A stretch of DNA of 6,925 nt, taken from Bacteroidales bacterium (GTDB lineage: Bacteria; Bacteroidota; Bacteroidia; Bacteroidales; WCHB1-69). Below are positions 5,429-6,925 of the stretch, piece by piece. A program made the translations under genes and the position numbers. The stretch spans positions 1-6,925 of the forward strand of contig JAEERB010000125.1 in NCBI GenBank assembly GCA_016285615.1, given 5' to 3'. The notes under the pieces are model-generated. The model made no database searches. It saw only the letters and a list, made by a program, of their open reading frames with translations, and was not told where the DNA came from. The first letter of the stretch is position 1. Each line of letters begins with the position of its first letter.

Positions 5429-6559
5429 ATGAAAAAAATTATCACTTTAATAGCCATCCTCGCACTCTGGAGCATCCTCCCCGCCCAGACAAACTACACT
5501 TTCATCTCCCATCACAATGTGGTGAAGGATGCTTACAATTTTTGGGTTTCGGTGCCGGACACTTACGAAGAGCAAAAGGGGGAGATTCCGGTGGTGTTGT
5601 TCCTGCATGGTGCGAGCTTGTGCGGTAACGACCTGAACCGAGTGCGCAAATACGGTTGTTTGGACGCCATTAGCATGGGTCGAGACATCAATGCCATCAT
5701 CATCGCCCCGCAGAATCCTGGCGGCGCATGGAACTCTTATAAGGTATTGGATATTCTTGACTGGGTGACGAAGCAGTATGCGGTTGATACAAACCGTATC
5801 TATTTGATAGGTATGAGCTTAGGTGGTTTTGGCACCATTGAATTTCTGGCCAACCATGGGGAGAAGATTGCAGCTTCGATGGAGTTGTGCGGAGGCACCA
5901 TCCGTAAAGACCTCTGCAAGCTGAATCAGGTGCCGTTATGGATCATCCATGGTACCGCCGACAAAGCCGTGCCCGTTTCCCGCGCAACGGAAATTCAAGA
6001 GGCCATGAGAAAGTGCGGAGGCACAGACCTTTTGCGTCTTGACAAGTGGGCGGGAGTCAACCACGGCGCGTTGGCCCGTTTGTTTTACTTGAAAGAAACC
6101 TACGACTGGCTGTTTTCGCACTCGAAGGCCGATAACCCGCGTCAAGTCAACAAGGACATAAAGCTGAAAAGCAGCGATATGGCCGATGCGTACAAAGACA
6201 TTAACCGCGGTTCAAATGTCATCACGGTGCAAAAATACAGCCGTAAGCAGCAAGATACCAACGATATGCGCCGAACGGACGATGGTGATGACGATGAGGT
6301 AGTCACCAACAAGGCTGCAGAGCAATCTGACGTGAAATCGGAGGCACCGGCCAATAACAAAGCAGTCGAGAAACCACTCCATCAGCCCCAGCCCGCTACA
6401 AAACCCGCCTCCTCGGCTAAATATCACACAGTCAAACAAGGCGACACGCTCTACGCTATCGCCAGGAAATACCATACCACGGTCGATAAGATCTGTAAAT
6501 TGAACAAGATCAAGGAGACGACGATATTGCAGATCGGGAGAAAGTTGCGGGTGAAATAG
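5429..6559 (+). CDS. Secreted alpha/beta-hydrolase (esterase-like) with C-terminal LysM domain
   Basis: This 376-residue exported protein is probably a carboxyl ester hydrolase held near peptidoglycan. Residues 1-19 form a signal peptide (MKK, hydrophobic core, LPA|QTNY), which would leave an N-terminal Gln as is common in Bacteroidota. Residues from about 25 to 230 form the hydrolase. They include LFLHGAS for the oxyanion region, Ser130 in GMSLGG, Asp178 in HGTADKAVPV and His212 in GVNHGA, so the triad is intact. Residues from about 235 to 330 are a hydrophilic low-complexity linker with an acidic run (DDGDDDEVV) and Pro/Ala/Lys-rich sequence. Residues 332-376 are one LysM domain (YHTVKQGDTLYAIARKYHTT to IGRKLRV) at the extreme C-terminus. 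The hydrolase part resembles PHB-depolymerase/feruloyl- or acetyl-esterase-like families. The substrate cannot be read from sequence; a cell-wall or polysaccharide ester is an inference from LysM. It is preceded by repeat-element copy B. Confidence 0.88.
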   Translation: MKKIITLIAILALWSILPAQTNYTFISHHNVVKDAYNFWVSVPDTYEEQKGEIPVVLFLHGASLCGNDLNRVRKYGCLDAISMGRDINAIIIAPQNPGGAWNSYKVLDILDWVTKQYAVDTNRIYLIGMSLGGFGTIEFLANHGEKIAASMELCGGTIRKDLCKLNQVPLWIIHGTADKAVPVSRATEIQEAMRKCGGTDLLRLDKWAGVNHGALARLFYLKETYDWLFSHSKADNPRQVNKDIKLKSSDMADAYKDINRGSNVITVQKYSRKQQDTNDMRRTDDGDDDEVVTNKAAEQSDVKSEAPANNKAVEKPLHQPQPATKPASSAKYHTVKQGDTLYAIARKYHTTVDKICKLNKIKETTILQIGRKLRVK

Positions 6560-6572
6560 TTAGCAGTTAGTG
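6559..6572. repeat. Two heptamers (RTTAGYA type) at the end of the LysM esterase gene
   Basis: GTTAGCA at 6559-6565 and GTTAGTG at 6566-6572 begin on the last base of the TAG stop codon. The first unit is identical to the first unit of the array at 4111, and the second differs from RTTAGYA only at its last base. The rest of the 80-base convergent spacer (6573-6639) is AT-rich with no clear gene or strong terminator. Confidence 0.45.
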
Positions 6573-6639
6573 GTTTGGTCAGAGGGTTATAATAATGAGC
6601 CAATGATTTTTACCAAAATATAATATCGCTGTTTTTCTC

Positions 6640-6925
6640 TTATTTTGCGCGTTTGAAATTAAGGATAAAGCGAACAAGCACAATGAGTGCCATTAACGAA
6701 TGAACCCAACTTGAAAGTGTCCACACTACCATTACGGCAATGGTGGAGTAAATGACATAAACACCAATCATGGCACCTAATACTCCTGTCATCACCTCTT
6801 CTTTCTCAACACGTATTTCGCCGTTGCTGTCTATATAGGTTTTTTCCACTGTTTCGGAAATAGGACCACTGGAACCTACACCAATAAAGTGGGCAATAAA
6901 GGAACCTAGAAAAGATCCTGTGATG
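6640..6925 (-). CDS. Partial small membrane protein, unrecognised (N-terminus outside window)
   Basis: The reverse-strand frame is open from the right edge to TAA at 6640-6642, giving the last 94 residues. A GTG at 6847-6849 could start a 69-residue protein, but the frame continues upstream without a stop through a Gly-rich hydrophobic stretch (TGSFLGSFIAHFIGVGSSGP). The real start is therefore probably beyond the window. Next is a hydrophilic segment (KTYIDSNGEIRVEKEE). Two transmembrane helices follow, visible residues about 45-67 (TGVLGAMIGVYVIYSTIAVM) and 74-88 (VHSLMALIVLVRFIL), and the tail is short and basic (NFKRAK). The two helices are joined by only a few residues, suggesting a hairpin. 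I do not recognise a family. It converges with the esterase gene, 80 bases apart, so it belongs to a different transcript. Confidence 0.6.
   Translation of the reverse strand, partial: ITGSFLGSFIAHFIGVGSSGPISETVEKTYIDSNGEIRVEKEEVMTGVLGAMIGVYVIYSTIAVMVVWTLSSWVHSLMALIVLVRFILNFKRAK

Noticed and set aside
6575..6610. Possible terminator after the esterase: TTGGTC with GA(G)CCAA, then a short T run
   Set aside because: The stem needs a bulge, the loop is 16 bases and the T run is short and displaced, so it is too weak to annotate.

Overview
The window looks like a chromosomal fragment from an uncultured or poorly characterised member of the Bacteroidales (Bacteroidota). Four things point there: a TAnnTTTG-type promoter just upstream of a secreted dipeptidyl peptidase IV of the Porphyromonas type, A-rich gene starts mostly without a Shine-Dalgarno sequence, signal peptides of the A|Q style, and the DUF389-like protein at the left edge. 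No phage, plasmid, transposase, CRISPR or rRNA/tRNA gene is visible.

Layout, left to right. (1) The C-terminal part of a membrane protein, probably DUF389 type, runs in from the left edge (1-636, +). (2) A 150-base spacer carries a Bacteroidota promoter at 761-768. It drives a complete secreted S9B dipeptidyl peptidase IV (787-2976, +) with all catalytic residues visible. (3) A perfect 9-bp inverted repeat starts at that gene's stop codon. (4) Two genes follow for heterodisulfide-reductase-like subunits: HdrB-like (3052-4107) and a stripped-down HdrA-like flavoprotein (4285-5286). (5) Next is a secreted alpha/beta hydrolase with a C-terminal LysM domain (5429-6559, +). (6) A convergent, partial small membrane protein ends the window (6640-6925, -).

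The genes fall into two themes. DPP-IV and the LysM esterase are exported hydrolases acting in the cell envelope or outside, which fits a peptide- and polymer-degrading anaerobe. HdrB and HdrA are cytoplasmic redox subunits that would pass electrons from a flavin through [4Fe-4S] centres to a disulfide or another acceptor. HdrC and any hydrogenase or ferredoxin partner are absent here and would have to be encoded elsewhere.

The least explained signal is in the spacers. The 177-base gap before hdrA and the 142-base gap before the esterase carry two diverged copies of one roughly 82-base structured element (4181-4261 and 5325-5408). Each lies 20-23 bases before the next ATG. The copies share two hairpins, one with a compensatory base-pair change, and length differences in multiples of three. 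Degenerate seven-base repeats (RTTAGYA) sit at the 3' ends of the three consecutive genes hdrB, hdrA and the esterase. The element may be a cis-acting RNA leader or a dispersed palindromic repeat; two copies cannot decide this.
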